Source: Winogradskyella sp.
Lineage (GTDB): Bacteria > Bacteroidota > Bacteroidia > Flavobacteriales > Flavobacteriaceae
NCBI RefSeq assembly: GCF_003712105.1
Contig: NZ_RHLG01000003.1
Location: 248,001 to 312,000 of the forward strand
Reading direction: 5' to 3'
Length of the DNA: 64,000 bases
Shown one piece after another: positions 50,999 through 60,768 of this stretch. A program made the translations under genes and the position numbers. Within the stretch, counting starts at the first letter, position 1. Each line of letters opens with the position of its first letter. The notes beneath the pieces were generated by a model. The model saw only the letters and a list, made by a program, of their open reading frames with translations. It ran no database searches and had not been told where the DNA came from.

Positions 50999-52408
50999 TT
51001 ATACTTTAACTGATTTCCATTTACCTTTTTTAAACCAAATTAAGCCCAAAACCGTTATGAGAACTTCAGCAAGTGTGATTGCCATGAACACACCAAGTGG
51101 TCCAAAATCAAAATTTAAAGCCATGATATATGCAAAAGGTAATTGAAAAAGCCAGAAGCAAATAAAATTAATCCAGGTTGGTGTTGTCGTATCACCAGAA
51201 CCATTAAAAGCATTAATAATTACCATTCCGTAGCCATAAAAGACATAACCTGCTGCGATGATTCTAAGACACAAAGCACCATTTTTAATGACTTCTGCTT
51301 CTTGGGTAAACCAAGATATAATCTGTGGAGCAAAAATGAGATAAATAATAGATACAAAACCCATAAATATTGCGCTGTACTTGCCTGTTTTCCATACTGA
51401 TTGTTCTGCTCTATCTGGTTTTTGAGCACCTAAATTTTGACCTACTAAGGTAGCTGCAGCATTACTCATTCCCCAAGCAGGCATAAGCGTAAACATCATA
51501 ACCCTAATTGCTATAGTATATCCTGCAAGAACTTCGCTACCAAATTCGCTCATAATACGCATTAAAAATACCCAAGATGATGTCCCTATCAAGAATTGAC
51601 CAATACCGCCAAGTGATACTTTAATTAAATTCAGCATTACAGAGATTCTTAGCACTAAATCCTTAAAGGCTACTTTTATTTTACTCCAACCATAAAATAG
51701 AACTAGTAACTGAAAAACTACTGCTGTTCCTCTGCCTATTGTAGTTGCTATAGCTGCGCCTTCTACTCCATATGCTTGAATTGGTCCAAGACCAAAAATA
51801 AAAATAGGGTCTAAAATAATGTTCAATCCATTAGAAACTATTAATACCCACATAGCAATTGAGGCATCACCAGCGCCTCTAAAAATAGCATTGATTAAAA
51901 ATAGTAACATGATTGTTACATTTCCGCCTAGTAATACCTGAGTATAACCGTAGCCTTCGGCAATTAAATCAGGTTCGCCACCCATTAAAGCCAAAATCTC
52001 TTTTGGATACAGGATACCAACTACACTTACGCCTGCGGCAATAATGACACCTAAAAAGATAACTTGCACTGCGGCTTGCGATGCGCCTTCTCTATCCTTC
52101 TCACCTATTCTCCGCGCCACAATTGCCGTAGCTGCCATACTTAAGCCGATGGCCAAGGCATATACAAGAGTTATGACCGATTCGGTCAGGCCAATCGTAG
52201 CCACTGCATTGACACTAACTCTTGAAACATAGAAAATATCTACAATAGCGAAGATAGATTCCATAAGCATTTCTAGAATCATAGGTATAGAAAGCATAAA
52301 AACTGCTCTGCGAATACTTCCTGATGTAAAGTCTTGTTCTTTACCCGTTACTGCTAGTTTTAGGTAATTAAAAAACTGTTTTATTGTAATTTTTTGTGAT
52401 GATTGCAT
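50999..52408 (-). CDS. MATE family efflux transporter
   Basis: About 469 residues with 12 predicted helices, in the NorM/DinF fold. Seen: GSIRRAVFMLSIPMILEMLMESIFAIVDIFYVSRVSVNAVATIGLTESV at the start and a second half with WGMSNAAATLVGQNLGAQKPDRAEQSVWKTGKYSA. It exports drugs or cationic compounds using Na+ or H+. The frame is open up to 52456, but MQSSQKITIKQFF at 52408 is the more likely start because the longer N-terminus is unlike the family. Confidence 0.9.
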   Translation of the reverse strand: MQSSQKITIKQFFNYLKLAVTGKEQDFTSGSIRRAVFMLSIPMILEMLMESIFAIVDIFYVSRVSVNAVATIGLTESVITLVYALAIGLSMAATAIVARRIGEKDREGASQAAVQVIFLGVIIAAGVSVVGILYPKEILALMGGEPDLIAEGYGYTQVLLGGNVTIMLLFLINAIFRGAGDASIAMWVLIVSNGLNIILDPIFIFGLGPIQAYGVEGAAIATTIGRGTAVVFQLLVLFYGWSKIKVAFKDLVLRISVMLNLIKVSLGGIGQFLIGTSSWVFLMRIMSEFGSEVLAGYTIAIRVMMFTLMPAWGMSNAAATLVGQNLGAQKPDRAEQSVWKTGKYSAIFMGFVSIIYLIFAPQIISWFTQEAEVIKNGALCLRIIAAGYVFYGYGMVIINAFNGSGDTTTPTWINFICFWLFQLPFAYIMALNFDFGPLGVFMAITLAEVLITVLGLIWFKKGKWKSVKV

Positions 52409-52541
52409 TTTTAAAATAATATATATTGATGATTGTTGAACATAAAAACTGTTCAACTCTTGTCTTTTGCTTGAAGTGCAAAATTATTTTCCGAATGGTA
52501 GACTTATGCAATCATAATGGTACAAATATGCAATTTATTTT

Positions 52542-52958
52542 TTAATTAGAAATGAAATTAAAAAAACTTAATGCAAATACTATTGTCCATAATAGAGTTC
52601 TGTACCAATTATAATTAACCAATTTAACAAGTTCTATTTTAGTAGCAGAATTTTTACTAATACCATTATGAATAGGTACAAAAACTCCAAAGGTTATCGC
52701 CCAAATAACAATCAATAAAGCCAAATTTACTATAGTATACAAGTTCTGTGCTATATATACTTGAAAGCCACTAAAAATCAATTGTGCTAGCATTAATGGT
52801 AAAACAACTACACTGATTCGCTTTGTATACTTAATATGCCAATGCTTTAAATCTTCCTCTGAATAGAATAAAAAACTGGGATAGATGACTAATTGAACTA
52901 ACCAGATTAAGACTAAAGTCCCTGTATCGAATACTAATTTACATAAGTCTATACTCAT
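52542..52958 (-). CDS. membrane protein of unknown function
   Basis: 138 residues with four hydrophobic segments, including LVFDTGTLVLIWLVQLVIYPSFLFY at the N-terminus. No family recognised with certainty. Last of a minus-strand run of small membrane protein genes; it begins five bases after its upstream neighbour. Confidence 0.65.
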   Translation of the reverse strand: MSIDLCKLVFDTGTLVLIWLVQLVIYPSFLFYSEEDLKHWHIKYTKRISVVVLPLMLAQLIFSGFQVYIAQNLYTIVNLALLIVIWAITFGVFVPIHNGISKNSATKIELVKLVNYNWYRTLLWTIVFALSFFNFISN

Positions 52959-52963
52959 AATGA

Positions 52964-53332
52964 TTAATCATTTCTTATTAACCAAGCCCAAAATATAAAT
53001 AGTGGATGAACGATTAATAGTCTTACCCAGGCTAACCATTCAGGAACACATAAAGAGTTATCAACACACGATTGCTGTTGAATAAAATATATATGAGAAG
53101 GTATAAATGCAATTAACATTAGTATAATACCATAAGTAGACATAAGTCTCGTTTTTGGAAAAATCACACCAACAGCCAACACAATTTCTAATAACCCGCT
53201 GACTGAATTGATAATATCATGATATGGTAAGTAATCTGGTATTAATGGATAATAAAAATTAGGATTAATAAAGTGATAACTACCAGCAATAAGGTAAAAA
53301 GCTACTAAAACAACACGTAGAATCTTAATCAT
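52964..53332 (-). CDS. DoxX-like membrane protein
   Basis: 122 residues, four helices. The pattern RVVLVAFYLIAGSYHFINPNFYYPLIPDYLPYHDIINSVSGLLEIVLAVGVIFPKTR fits the DoxX/DoxD-like family, and the late SCVDNSLCVPEWLAWVRL is common in flavobacterial members. Function unclear. Its ATG overlaps the stop of the upstream gene by four bases. Confidence 0.78.
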   Translation of the reverse strand: MIKILRVVLVAFYLIAGSYHFINPNFYYPLIPDYLPYHDIINSVSGLLEIVLAVGVIFPKTRLMSTYGIILMLIAFIPSHIYFIQQQSCVDNSLCVPEWLAWVRLLIVHPLFIFWAWLIRND

Positions 53333-53712
53333 TTTAGTTTCCAGTTATACTCACGATGAACTTTTCTAAGTATAAGCAAGAAAGGAATCCACCAGATAAA
53401 ATCATTGGTAATTAATGTATAAATAAACTGAAATGGCACATCTCCATTGATATAATTAAAGATGAAGCCTAGCGGACCAAATATTTTTCCTAAAAATCCA
53501 ACTGCTACAATTGGCCAATGCCGCATTGGATCGTACGAAGCCCACCAATATCCAATGCCGTATACGCCAATAACCATTCCCATTCCTTGCCAAACCATGG
53601 GGTGATTTAACGGTTCCATACCAACTAATTCGAAAAAATGATCTGGAAATAATACAACCCAAGCACCCCAAATTATGTTATAAACTGCTGCTAACTTTAG
53701 TACAAGTTTCAT
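53329..53712 (-). CDS. four-helix membrane protein
   Basis: 127 residues with segments such as LVLKLAAVYNIIWGAWVVLFPDHFFELVGM and WQGMGMVIGVYGIGYWWASYDPMRHWPIVAVGFLGKIFGPLGFIF. I do not know a firm family name. Overlaps the DoxX-like gene by four bases, so the two are translationally coupled. Confidence 0.7.
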   Translation of the reverse strand: MKLVLKLAAVYNIIWGAWVVLFPDHFFELVGMEPLNHPMVWQGMGMVIGVYGIGYWWASYDPMRHWPIVAVGFLGKIFGPLGFIFNYINGDVPFQFIYTLITNDFIWWIPFLLILRKVHREYNWKLK

Positions 53713-53744
53713 TTTTGAGTTAAGAAAATCGATTAGTAAATTAT

Positions 53745-53855
53745 CTATTCTTTTTTACCAATGTTATTGTAGGCTCTGATAACAAAGTAAGCCCAAATGA
53801 CTACTAGGCCTGAAACCACAATCGAAAACCAAAATACTATTTCATCTGCTTCCAT
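53745..53855 (-). CDS. 36-residue single-helix membrane protein
   Basis: A short ORF starting MEADEIVFWF, with one hydrophobic helix (about 8-28) and a basic tail ending NNIGKKE. Its ATG overlaps the end of the 62-residue gene by 11 bases before the TGA, a normal coupling arrangement, which supports a real gene. It may be an accessory subunit of a membrane complex; the identity is unknown. Confidence 0.55.
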   Translation of the reverse strand: MEADEIVFWFSIVVSGLVVIWAYFVIRAYNNIGKKE

Positions 53856-54030
53856 TATCTAGTAGTTTAAGGTAAATCATTACACCTAAAAGCGTTGGTG
53901 CCCAAAGCCCAACAAAAATACCGTGTAATTTATCACCAGTTAAAAAAAGATACTCAGCTACGATAATAATAGCCGCACAGAGCAACAACATTAAAAGATT
54001 TGCTGTGCCTAACTTCTTGAAGTAATTCAT
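53842..54030 (-). CDS. 62-residue two-helix membrane protein
   Basis: MNYFKKLGTANLLMLLLCAAIIIVAEYLFLTGDKLHGIFVGLWAPTLLGVMIYLKLLDNGSR-like content with two helices (about 10-30 and 37-55). No family recognised. Lies downstream of ccsBA (67 bases away) on the same strand and overlaps the 36-residue gene. Confidence 0.6.
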   Translation of the reverse strand: MNYFKKLGTANLLMLLLCAAIIIVAEYLFLTGDKLHGIFVGLWAPTLLGVMIYLKLLDNGSR

Positions 54031-54096
54031 CTAAATGGTTAGTTTGATGACTACAAGTTAAGGAAAATTGTAGAATTACAATGCGTTACAAGATTC

Positions 54097-57000
54097 TTAG
54101 TAGTGCACTTTATACTTACGGTAAGCAAAAACTGAAATTATAGCTATAATAGCAAGTGCAATTACTATAAACTGTAGACTTAATATTTGGTCACCACTAG
54201 CGTAGGAGTGTAATCCGGCTAAATAAAAATTCACCCCAAAATAAGTCATCAAAACACTAGCAAATGCCAATACAGACATTAAACTATACAACCACTTACT
54301 TCGTAGTCCTGGAATTAATCTCATATGTATAACAAAAGCATATACCATAATACTTATTAATGCCCATGTTTCTTTTGGATCCCAACCCCAATAGCGACCC
54401 CAACTTTCATTAGCCCACATACCTCCTAAAAAGTTTCCTATGGTAAGCATTACTAAACCAACAGTAAGCGCCAATTCATTTATAATAGTAAGCTCTTTTA
54501 TATGGTAGCTCATTCGGTTCTTATTTGATTTTGTAGTAAAAATCATAAGTAATAGCGCTACTAGACCTAGTATCATTCCGAGTGCAAATGGTCCATAACT
54601 TGCAACTATTACCGCAACATGAATCATAAGCCAATAACTATTTAAAACAGGTTGTAAATTGGCAATGGCTGGGTCCATCCAATTCCAATGTGCAATCATT
54701 AACATCATTGATGTAATAAATGCTGAAGCCGCTAGCGTTAAATGAGATGAGTCTTTTTGAAAAACACCATAAATTGGTATCATAGCCGAAGCTATAGTAC
54801 TACCCAAACCAGCAGAATTGCTTTTATTCTTACCACGAGATAATAAAATTCCGAAAAGCATTACTGACCACGACACATAAATTATAGATTCGTAAGCATC
54901 ACTCCAAGGTGCATGACCAGACAAATACCAACGTAGTATTAGGCCGCCAGTATGTAGTATAAACAGCAAAATAATTATAGCAATCAAACCTTTGACTAAA
55001 TTCGCTATTAGCTTACTATTATATTTAAATATTTGTACAATTAATACAATAAACAATAGCGTTCCGGCATACATATACCAGCTAAATAACTTCTTGAAAA
55101 TATCATACTTGTTATATGCTATTTCAGCTTTAATCTTTTGGTCTGACAACATTACCTCAGCACCATATTTGGTTTGTGATTTTTTAAACCCTTTAAGTAA
55201 AGCTTCAGCTTGAGAAAAATCGCCTGTGCTTTTGCCTTGATTTAAAGTCAACAGATACGCGCTGAAACCGTTATTAATGAAGTTTCCGTAAAGTGAATCC
55301 TTTATTTTACTCTTATAATTACCCAATCTATATTCATCAGAAGATATCCAATCGTTGCCTTCGTCATTAGGAACAGGAAACAGTTTTAAAGAATTCCCTT
55401 CAATCATACTAAAAAGCAAGCGTACTCTATCGTTGGTTTCTCTAAATTTCTTTTGGTGCGCAGTTGGTATAGTTGCTCTATAGGCTTCTTCTAAATAAGG
55501 TTCTAATTTGTAAAACCCACTTTCTGTAAAAAAATCAACAAACCTAGCATGCTTTACAGATTTATCTACACCTATAATACTGCGAATAGAATCCGCTTCC
55601 ATAGGTCTTAGGTAAATCAATGGTGTGTTACTCCATAACTGTGGACTTTCTTGCATAGAGAGTAATACTTGGGTAGCATCAAACTCCTCATAGGTATCAC
55701 TTTTACTTAGTTTACGAAGTATCTGAGAAGCAAACGTATGCATTGGCATCATACGTCCGGTGACATCTTGTATCACAACCTCAGCAAATTTATCGGAATG
55801 CGACTTAGGTGTAATATTAGCCCTTAAGATTGAGTCTATCTGTGCTTTTGATATTTCTAAGCCATGGTTATGACCATCATTGGCAGAATGTTGTTGCCCA
55901 AAAGAAGAAATCGTAAATAAAAGAAGTAAGCTTGTGAGCATTTTAGCCTTTTTCTTTTTAAGCCTTTTAAGTTGTTGTCTTAGCTCATCGAATCGCGTAT
56001 GTTTGGCAAACATGATAGCTAACAACCCAAAATATAAAAGCATATATCCTGTATAGGTAATATATGTGCCCCACATATCATGATTAACAGATAATATTGT
56101 GCCTCTTTCATCTGGGTCAAAACCGGATTGAAAAAAACGATATCCACGATGGTCCAAGATATTATTCATATAAATATGGTAATCAAAGTCTCCTTGCTCT
56201 TGATCAACAACTGTAACCTTACTTTCAAAAGATGAATATTGATTTTCGGTGCCTGGATACTTTTCGGCAATGAAATCATTTAACTTTACAGAAAAAGGTA
56301 ACTCTATAACTTTTGATCCATATTGAACAGAAATGTCTAATCCACCAACATTTACATCTTCAAATCCATTATAACTGCCCTGACCTCCAATTAATCCAAC
56401 TTCTTTAGTCTCTCCATTTGCCGTAACATCGAGAATAATTCCATCCTCATCATTTTTAAGTAATTGAGATTTTTTAACCACAGCAAACTCACCTTTAACA
56501 ACTGGCTTTGGGAATACCATTTGAAGGCTTTCTATAATATACCTCGAACGTAATGCTAATCGCTGTAAACTATCTTTAACTAAAGTGCCTTGGCTCATCG
56601 TCGCCATAGTTAAATACTCACCATCATAAGGTGAGTTTATAAATAAGCCTTCGTCAGTATCTGTGATATTAATTGCACCTTCTTGGTACTTATTTAGAGT
56701 AAATAAAATATTGTGTATACTTTGTGTCTCACCTTCTTTCAAGAAATGATTATGTGGTTTTCCGCCACCAGCTTCAACTATTTTAAGATATTTTTCGCCT
56801 GTATCAGATGGTACAATGTCTTTTTCTGCTCCCTGAATAAATTCTTTTAGCGTAAAGGTCACTGGTGTTTCACCATACATGTAGGTTTCGGAAAAATCAT
56901 TATCAAGGCGTGGCGAGAAATCAACTTCGCGCTCAAAGTTTCTTTGCACGAGCTGTCCATTAATTTCAAAATCACCAATGATTCGCCCTTTGATGTAAGT

Positions 57001-57384
57001 CTTAAGCGATAACATTTGGCTTTCCGTAGCACCTTCACGGATAGCCATCGCGCCTTCATAACCAATATATCGTGTTATAAATGCGCCAACCAAAATAAAA
57101 ATGAAAGATAAATGTAATGTTAGAGTGGCCCATTTTTCTTTTCGCCATAAACGAAATCTAAAAATATTACCCACAAAATTTATTACAAAAAATACCATAA
57201 TAGCTTCAAACCACCATGTATTGTATACGAGTTGTCTTGAATAAGGTGTTGGAGAAGCATCTGTTGGATTACCTGCAAGAGGAGAATCTAAAAAAGTACC
57301 AACTGCCATAGAAACAGCAAATACAATAAATAAAACAGCAGTAAGTCTTGTGGAAAATAGAATGTTAGCGATTTTCTTTTGCAT
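54097..57384 (-). CDS. ccsBA: fused cytochrome c biogenesis protein CcsBA
   Basis: System II cytochrome c synthetase: exports haem and attaches it to the CxxCH motif of apocytochromes. 1095 residues: N-terminal ResB/CcsB part (about 1-480; helices near 10-30, 60-75, 85-110 and a large periplasmic domain), then a long exported section (about 490-750), then the CcsA half with about eight helices. The WWD haem site is seen near residue 990 (GGMWANESWGRYWGWDPKETWALISI), with conserved His before and after it. A -7 box lies at 57410-57417. The fusion is usual for Bacteroidota. Confidence 0.95.
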   Translation of the reverse strand: MQKKIANILFSTRLTAVLFIVFAVSMAVGTFLDSPLAGNPTDASPTPYSRQLVYNTWWFEAIMVFFVINFVGNIFRFRLWRKEKWATLTLHLSFIFILVGAFITRYIGYEGAMAIREGATESQMLSLKTYIKGRIIGDFEINGQLVQRNFEREVDFSPRLDNDFSETYMYGETPVTFTLKEFIQGAEKDIVPSDTGEKYLKIVEAGGGKPHNHFLKEGETQSIHNILFTLNKYQEGAINITDTDEGLFINSPYDGEYLTMATMSQGTLVKDSLQRLALRSRYIIESLQMVFPKPVVKGEFAVVKKSQLLKNDEDGIILDVTANGETKEVGLIGGQGSYNGFEDVNVGGLDISVQYGSKVIELPFSVKLNDFIAEKYPGTENQYSSFESKVTVVDQEQGDFDYHIYMNNILDHRGYRFFQSGFDPDERGTILSVNHDMWGTYITYTGYMLLYFGLLAIMFAKHTRFDELRQQLKRLKKKKAKMLTSLLLLFTISSFGQQHSANDGHNHGLEISKAQIDSILRANITPKSHSDKFAEVVIQDVTGRMMPMHTFASQILRKLSKSDTYEEFDATQVLLSMQESPQLWSNTPLIYLRPMEADSIRSIIGVDKSVKHARFVDFFTESGFYKLEPYLEEAYRATIPTAHQKKFRETNDRVRLLFSMIEGNSLKLFPVPNDEGNDWISSDEYRLGNYKSKIKDSLYGNFINNGFSAYLLTLNQGKSTGDFSQAEALLKGFKKSQTKYGAEVMLSDQKIKAEIAYNKYDIFKKLFSWYMYAGTLLFIVLIVQIFKYNSKLIANLVKGLIAIIILLFILHTGGLILRWYLSGHAPWSDAYESIIYVSWSVMLFGILLSRGKNKSNSAGLGSTIASAMIPIYGVFQKDSSHLTLAASAFITSMMLMIAHWNWMDPAIANLQPVLNSYWLMIHVAVIVASYGPFALGMILGLVALLLMIFTTKSNKNRMSYHIKELTIINELALTVGLVMLTIGNFLGGMWANESWGRYWGWDPKETWALISIMVYAFVIHMRLIPGLRSKWLYSLMSVLAFASVLMTYFGVNFYLAGLHSYASGDQILSLQFIVIALAIIAIISVFAYRKYKVHY

Positions 57385-57409
57385 GCGAATAGCTCATTTT
57401 TAGCTCGTG

Positions 57410-57417
57410 CAAAGATA
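57410..57417 (-). promoter_or_regulatory. ccsBA promoter, -7 box
   Basis: Minus-strand TATCTTTG, 25 bases before the ccsBA start. Confidence 0.5.
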
Positions 57418-57481
57418 ATGCTTTTAGCTGATTTTATTTAGGTTTACTAATGCCTAAAAGTTGTTAAAATTCTTTCAAAAA

Positions 57482-57931
57482 TTATGAACCTTTCTGTGCC
57501 TTTAAAATGGCATTTTGTTCCTCCATTAAATTATTAAGTTTCGAGAGTAATTCTATGTCTTTTGGAGTTACTACAGTAGTATCCTCGGTATCTTGAGCTT
57601 TGCGTTTTAATCTGTTCATAAATTTCACTACCAAGAAAATGGTAAATCCTATGATTAAAAAATCTAGGAACACTTCTAATAATGCACCGTAAGCAATAGC
57701 CACTTCGCTTAGAGTTACGCCACCACTAGCATCCAAAACTTCGTCACGTAATATCACTTTTTTATCCTGAAAGCTTAAACCATCAGATAATAATGATAAT
57801 GGTGGCAATAACACCTGTTTGGCCAAAACATCGATAACCTTATTGAACGCTGCACCTATAATAATACCAACGGCCATATCCATCATGTTACCCTTAACAG
57901 CAAACTCTTTAAATTCTTTGATTAGTTTCAT
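57482..57931 (-). CDS. mscL: large-conductance mechanosensitive channel MscL
   Basis: Releases solutes on hypo-osmotic shock. 149 residues, two helices: FKEFAVKGNMMDMAVGIIIGAAFNKVIDVLAKQVLLPPLSLL (gate-lining TM1) and IAYGALLEVFLDFLIIGFTIFLVVKFMNRL (TM2), with a cytosolic helix at the C-terminus (IELLSKLNNLMEEQNAIL). Normal length and order for the family. Confidence 0.96.
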   Translation of the reverse strand: MKLIKEFKEFAVKGNMMDMAVGIIIGAAFNKVIDVLAKQVLLPPLSLLSDGLSFQDKKVILRDEVLDASGGVTLSEVAIAYGALLEVFLDFLIIGFTIFLVVKFMNRLKRKAQDTEDTTVVTPKDIELLSKLNNLMEEQNAILKAQKGS

Positions 57932-57986
57932 TCTATTTTCTTTTAATAATTGTATGAAACGTAAATGTATGAATTAGGTAACTTGG

Positions 57987-58376
57987 TTATTGATTTCGGG
58001 CTTCAAAAATTTTCAAGTACATGAATGTTCCCATTTTTCGAGCTCTTCTCTTTGCCATATCGGCATATTCGCCTTGATATAATTCATCTATTGTCTGATA
58101 CCACAGATTTAGCCATAAACCAAAATGAAGCTCTGTAATGCTGTTAGAGTTGGCTTTATCTACTTTAATATGTACATCTAATGGATTACCAAAATATTTA
58201 GTTTCCAAGAACAAGTTCGATTCCCAGAACGCTGTTAAATGCTCAAAATGTGCATCCCAATCTTTAATTGAGTTATTAAAAAAAGGACCAAGCTCTTTAT
58301 CATGTCTTACCTTTTTGTAAAATTCTGAAACGAGAAGGTAAATATCCTCAGGTGATTTAATGTCAGGTTTATCCAT
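57987..58376 (-). CDS. group III truncated haemoglobin
   Basis: 129 residues in the 2/2 globin fold. FYKKVRHDKELGPFFNNSIKDWDAHFEHLTAFWESNLF covers the B to E helices, and the proximal His is likely in ITELHFGLWLNLWYQTIDELYQG. Group III features include the ARKMGTFMYLKI end. Binds O2/NO; the role in flavobacteria is not established. Divergent from the DUF2520 gene. Confidence 0.85.
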   Translation of the reverse strand: MDKPDIKSPEDIYLLVSEFYKKVRHDKELGPFFNNSIKDWDAHFEHLTAFWESNLFLETKYFGNPLDVHIKVDKANSNSITELHFGLWLNLWYQTIDELYQGEYADMAKRRARKMGTFMYLKIFEARNQ

Positions 58377-58444
58377 ATGTCAAATTTAATTTTTAATTCA
58401 AAACCAACTATGACTACATTTTAAAATCTTAGTATTTTTACAAC

Positions 58445-59248
58445 ATGATTTCAGTAGTACTTCTTGGAGCTGGCAATGTAGCTACACACCTATTTAAAGC
58501 ATTTAAATCTTCGGATACTGTTGTATTGAAGCAGTGGTATAATCGTAATTACGAAGCTATTAAATCGTATAAAAATGATACTGAAGTCATTGACTCACTT
58601 TCTAATTTAAAGGAAGCAGACATCTATATTTTTGCAATAAGTGATGATGCCATATCAAATATGTCCAAACAACTACCATTTTCAGATAGGTTTGTAGTAC
58701 ATACTTCTGGCAGTGTTAGTATGCACGATATGGATAAGAAAAATACACGAGGTGTATTTTACCCATTACAGACATTTTCGAAAACTTCGGATATTAGTTT
58801 TGAAGATGTACCATTTTGTATTGAAACAGAAGATAAATTAAGGTTACAGTTATTGAAAGATTTAGCATCAGCTATAGGAAGCAAATCGTATAAAATATCG
58901 ACCGAGCAACGCCAAACTCTACATTTATCTGCTGTATTTGTGAATAATTTTACGAATCAATTATACCGTATTGCACACGAAATTAGTGATGCAAAAAGCA
59001 TTAATTTTGAGATATTAAAACCACTAATTTTAGAGACTGCTAAGAAAGTTCAGGATATTTCGCCATATATGGCACAAACAGGACCAGCAAAGCGAAATGA
59101 TAAAAAAACCATAAAGCGGCATTTAAAACAAATAGAATCTGAAGCTCATAAAACGATATACGAACTTTTAACAGCTTCAATACAAAAAACTCATGGTACT
59201 TCGACTAGGCTCAGCAACCGAAAAAATTCGAATCATAAAACAGACTAA
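58445..59248 (+). CDS. Rossmann-fold DUF2520 protein
   Basis: 267 residues. An N-terminal NAD(P)-binding fold (VVLLGAGNVATHLFKAF) and a C-terminal DUF2520 domain with HLSAVFVNNFTNQLYRIAHEISDAKSINFEILKPLILETAKK and QTGPAKRNDKKTIKRHL. Family members look like oxidoreductases related to ProC or F420-dependent enzymes; the substrate is unknown. First gene of the forward operon (DUF2520, kdsC-like, ubiA-like, maf). Confidence 0.85.
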   Translation: MISVVLLGAGNVATHLFKAFKSSDTVVLKQWYNRNYEAIKSYKNDTEVIDSLSNLKEADIYIFAISDDAISNMSKQLPFSDRFVVHTSGSVSMHDMDKKNTRGVFYPLQTFSKTSDISFEDVPFCIETEDKLRLQLLKDLASAIGSKSYKISTEQRQTLHLSAVFVNNFTNQLYRIAHEISDAKSINFEILKPLILETAKKVQDISPYMAQTGPAKRNDKKTIKRHLKQIESEAHKTIYELLTASIQKTHGTSTRLSNRKNSNHKTD

Positions 59249-59279
59249 TGAAGCTATTGAATTAGTATAAAGATAAAGT

Positions 59280-59819
59280 ATGGAAGAAACTCAAGATAAA
59301 AGCTACAAAGAATATCTAAGTCAAATCACCTCATTCATTTTTGATGTAGATGGCGTATTGACTGATGGTACAATAACCGTTACTACTGATGGTGAAATGT
59401 TAAGAACCATGAATATAAAAGACGGATTTGCACTAAAAACAGCTGTGGACGCTGGGTATAATATGTGTATTATTTCTGGAGGCTCTAATGAAGGAGTTCG
59501 TAAACGTTTGGCCGGTTTAGGCATTAAAGATATTTACCTTGGAGCGCATAATAAGATTGAACAGTTACAAGAATACCTTACATCAAATACTATTGATACT
59601 TCTGAAGTGCTTTATATGGGTGATGATATCCCAGATTATCCAGTAATGAAACTTGCTGGTTTGCCTTGCTGTCCACAAGATGCTGCTCCAGAAATTAAAG
59701 CCATATCAAAATATATATCCCATAAAGACGGTGGAAAAGGGGCTGTTAGAGATGTTATTGAACAGGTATTAAAAGTCCAAGGTAAATGGAACGGGAATTT
59801 TGATGCGAAGTATGATTAA
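59280..59819 (+). CDS. KdsC-like HAD phosphatase
   Basis: 179 residues, C0-type HAD fold. Motif I FDVDGVLTDG near residue 20, motif II IISGGSN, and motif IV GDDIPDYPVMKLAGLPCCPQDA near 117. This is the KdsC pattern (3-deoxy-D-manno-octulosonate 8-phosphate phosphatase in LPS core synthesis). Starts 31 bases after the DUF2520 gene. Confidence 0.88.
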   Translation: MEETQDKSYKEYLSQITSFIFDVDGVLTDGTITVTTDGEMLRTMNIKDGFALKTAVDAGYNMCIISGGSNEGVRKRLAGLGIKDIYLGAHNKIEQLQEYLTSNTIDTSEVLYMGDDIPDYPVMKLAGLPCCPQDAAPEIKAISKYISHKDGGKGAVRDVIEQVLKVQGKWNGNFDAKYD

Positions 59820-59838
59820 CATTAGTCAAAAGTAAACA

Positions 59839-60768
59839 ATGCTCCATTTTCTTAAACTCATTCGCTGGAAAAATCTTCTGCTTTTAATACTTGCTCAAGT
59901 ACTATTTAAGTATGCGCTTTTAGAACCTTTGAAGCTTGACTATGGCATTGGTACTTCATTAACTCATTTAGGGTTTTTGCTTTTGGTATTTGCTACAGTT
60001 TGCATTGCTGCTGCAGGATATATTATTAATGACATTGAAGATATTGAAGCTGATAATATCAATAAGCCCGAAGCTGTTATCATTGGCAAGCATATTTCAG
60101 AAAAAAGTGCCACTCGCCTATTTATTATTCTAAATATGATAGGTGTTATCTGCGGCTTTTTAATTTCTAGAGCTGTTGGCAAACCTAGTTTTTTCGTACT
60201 ATTCATTATTACATCTGCACTTTTATATATGTATTCTACCTACTTAAAAAAAATACTGTTAGTAGGTAATATTATTATTGCTGGTTTGGTAAGTTTAAGT
60301 ATTCTTCTGGTGGGCATTTTTGATTTAATTCCCGCCGTTACAGAATCTAACCAAGTATCGCAGTTATTCTTTTTAGACCTTATAAAAGATTATGCAATTT
60401 TCGCATTCATGCTCAACCTATTAAGAGAACTCGTAAAAGATATAGAAGATGTGGATGGCGATTATAAAATTGGTGTAAAAAGCTTACCAATACTATTTGG
60501 TAGAACTAGAGCCGTAAAAATTGCTTTTGTGTTATCCTTAATTCCATTAGTAATAATCATTCTCTATCTGGTAAACAATTTATATAAGCAACAACTTGCA
60601 ATTGGTTATGTATTGTTTCTAATTATTGCACCAATGCTTTATGTGTCTATTAAACTATTTTCAGCTGAACATAAAAAAGTATTTAAACATATAAGTACAG
60701 TTTTAAAATTGGTTATGCTTACTGGAATCTTATCACTGTTACTGTTTCAATTTATGCTACTCAAATAA
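59839..60768 (+). CDS. UbiA-family prenyltransferase
   Basis: 309 residues, about nine helices. The first Asp-rich motif INDIEDIEADNINKPE near residue 68 and the second, DIEDVDGDYKIGVKSLPILFG near 198, are complete. It resembles the geranylgeranylglycerol-phosphate geranylgeranyltransferase-like group common in Bacteroidota; the acceptor is unknown. Its last base is the first base of the maf start codon. Confidence 0.88.
   Translation: MLHFLKLIRWKNLLLLILAQVLFKYALLEPLKLDYGIGTSLTHLGFLLLVFATVCIAAAGYIINDIEDIEADNINKPEAVIIGKHISEKSATRLFIILNMIGVICGFLISRAVGKPSFFVLFIITSALLYMYSTYLKKILLVGNIIIAGLVSLSILLVGIFDLIPAVTESNQVSQLFFLDLIKDYAIFAFMLNLLRELVKDIEDVDGDYKIGVKSLPILFGRTRAVKIAFVLSLIPLVIIILYLVNNLYKQQLAIGYVLFLIIAPMLYVSIKLFSAEHKKVFKHISTVLKLVMLTGILSLLLFQFMLLK

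Noticed and set aside
52409..52456. Longer start for the MATE transporter
   Set aside because: The extra 16 residues are hydrophobic, low-complexity and unlike the family's N-terminus.
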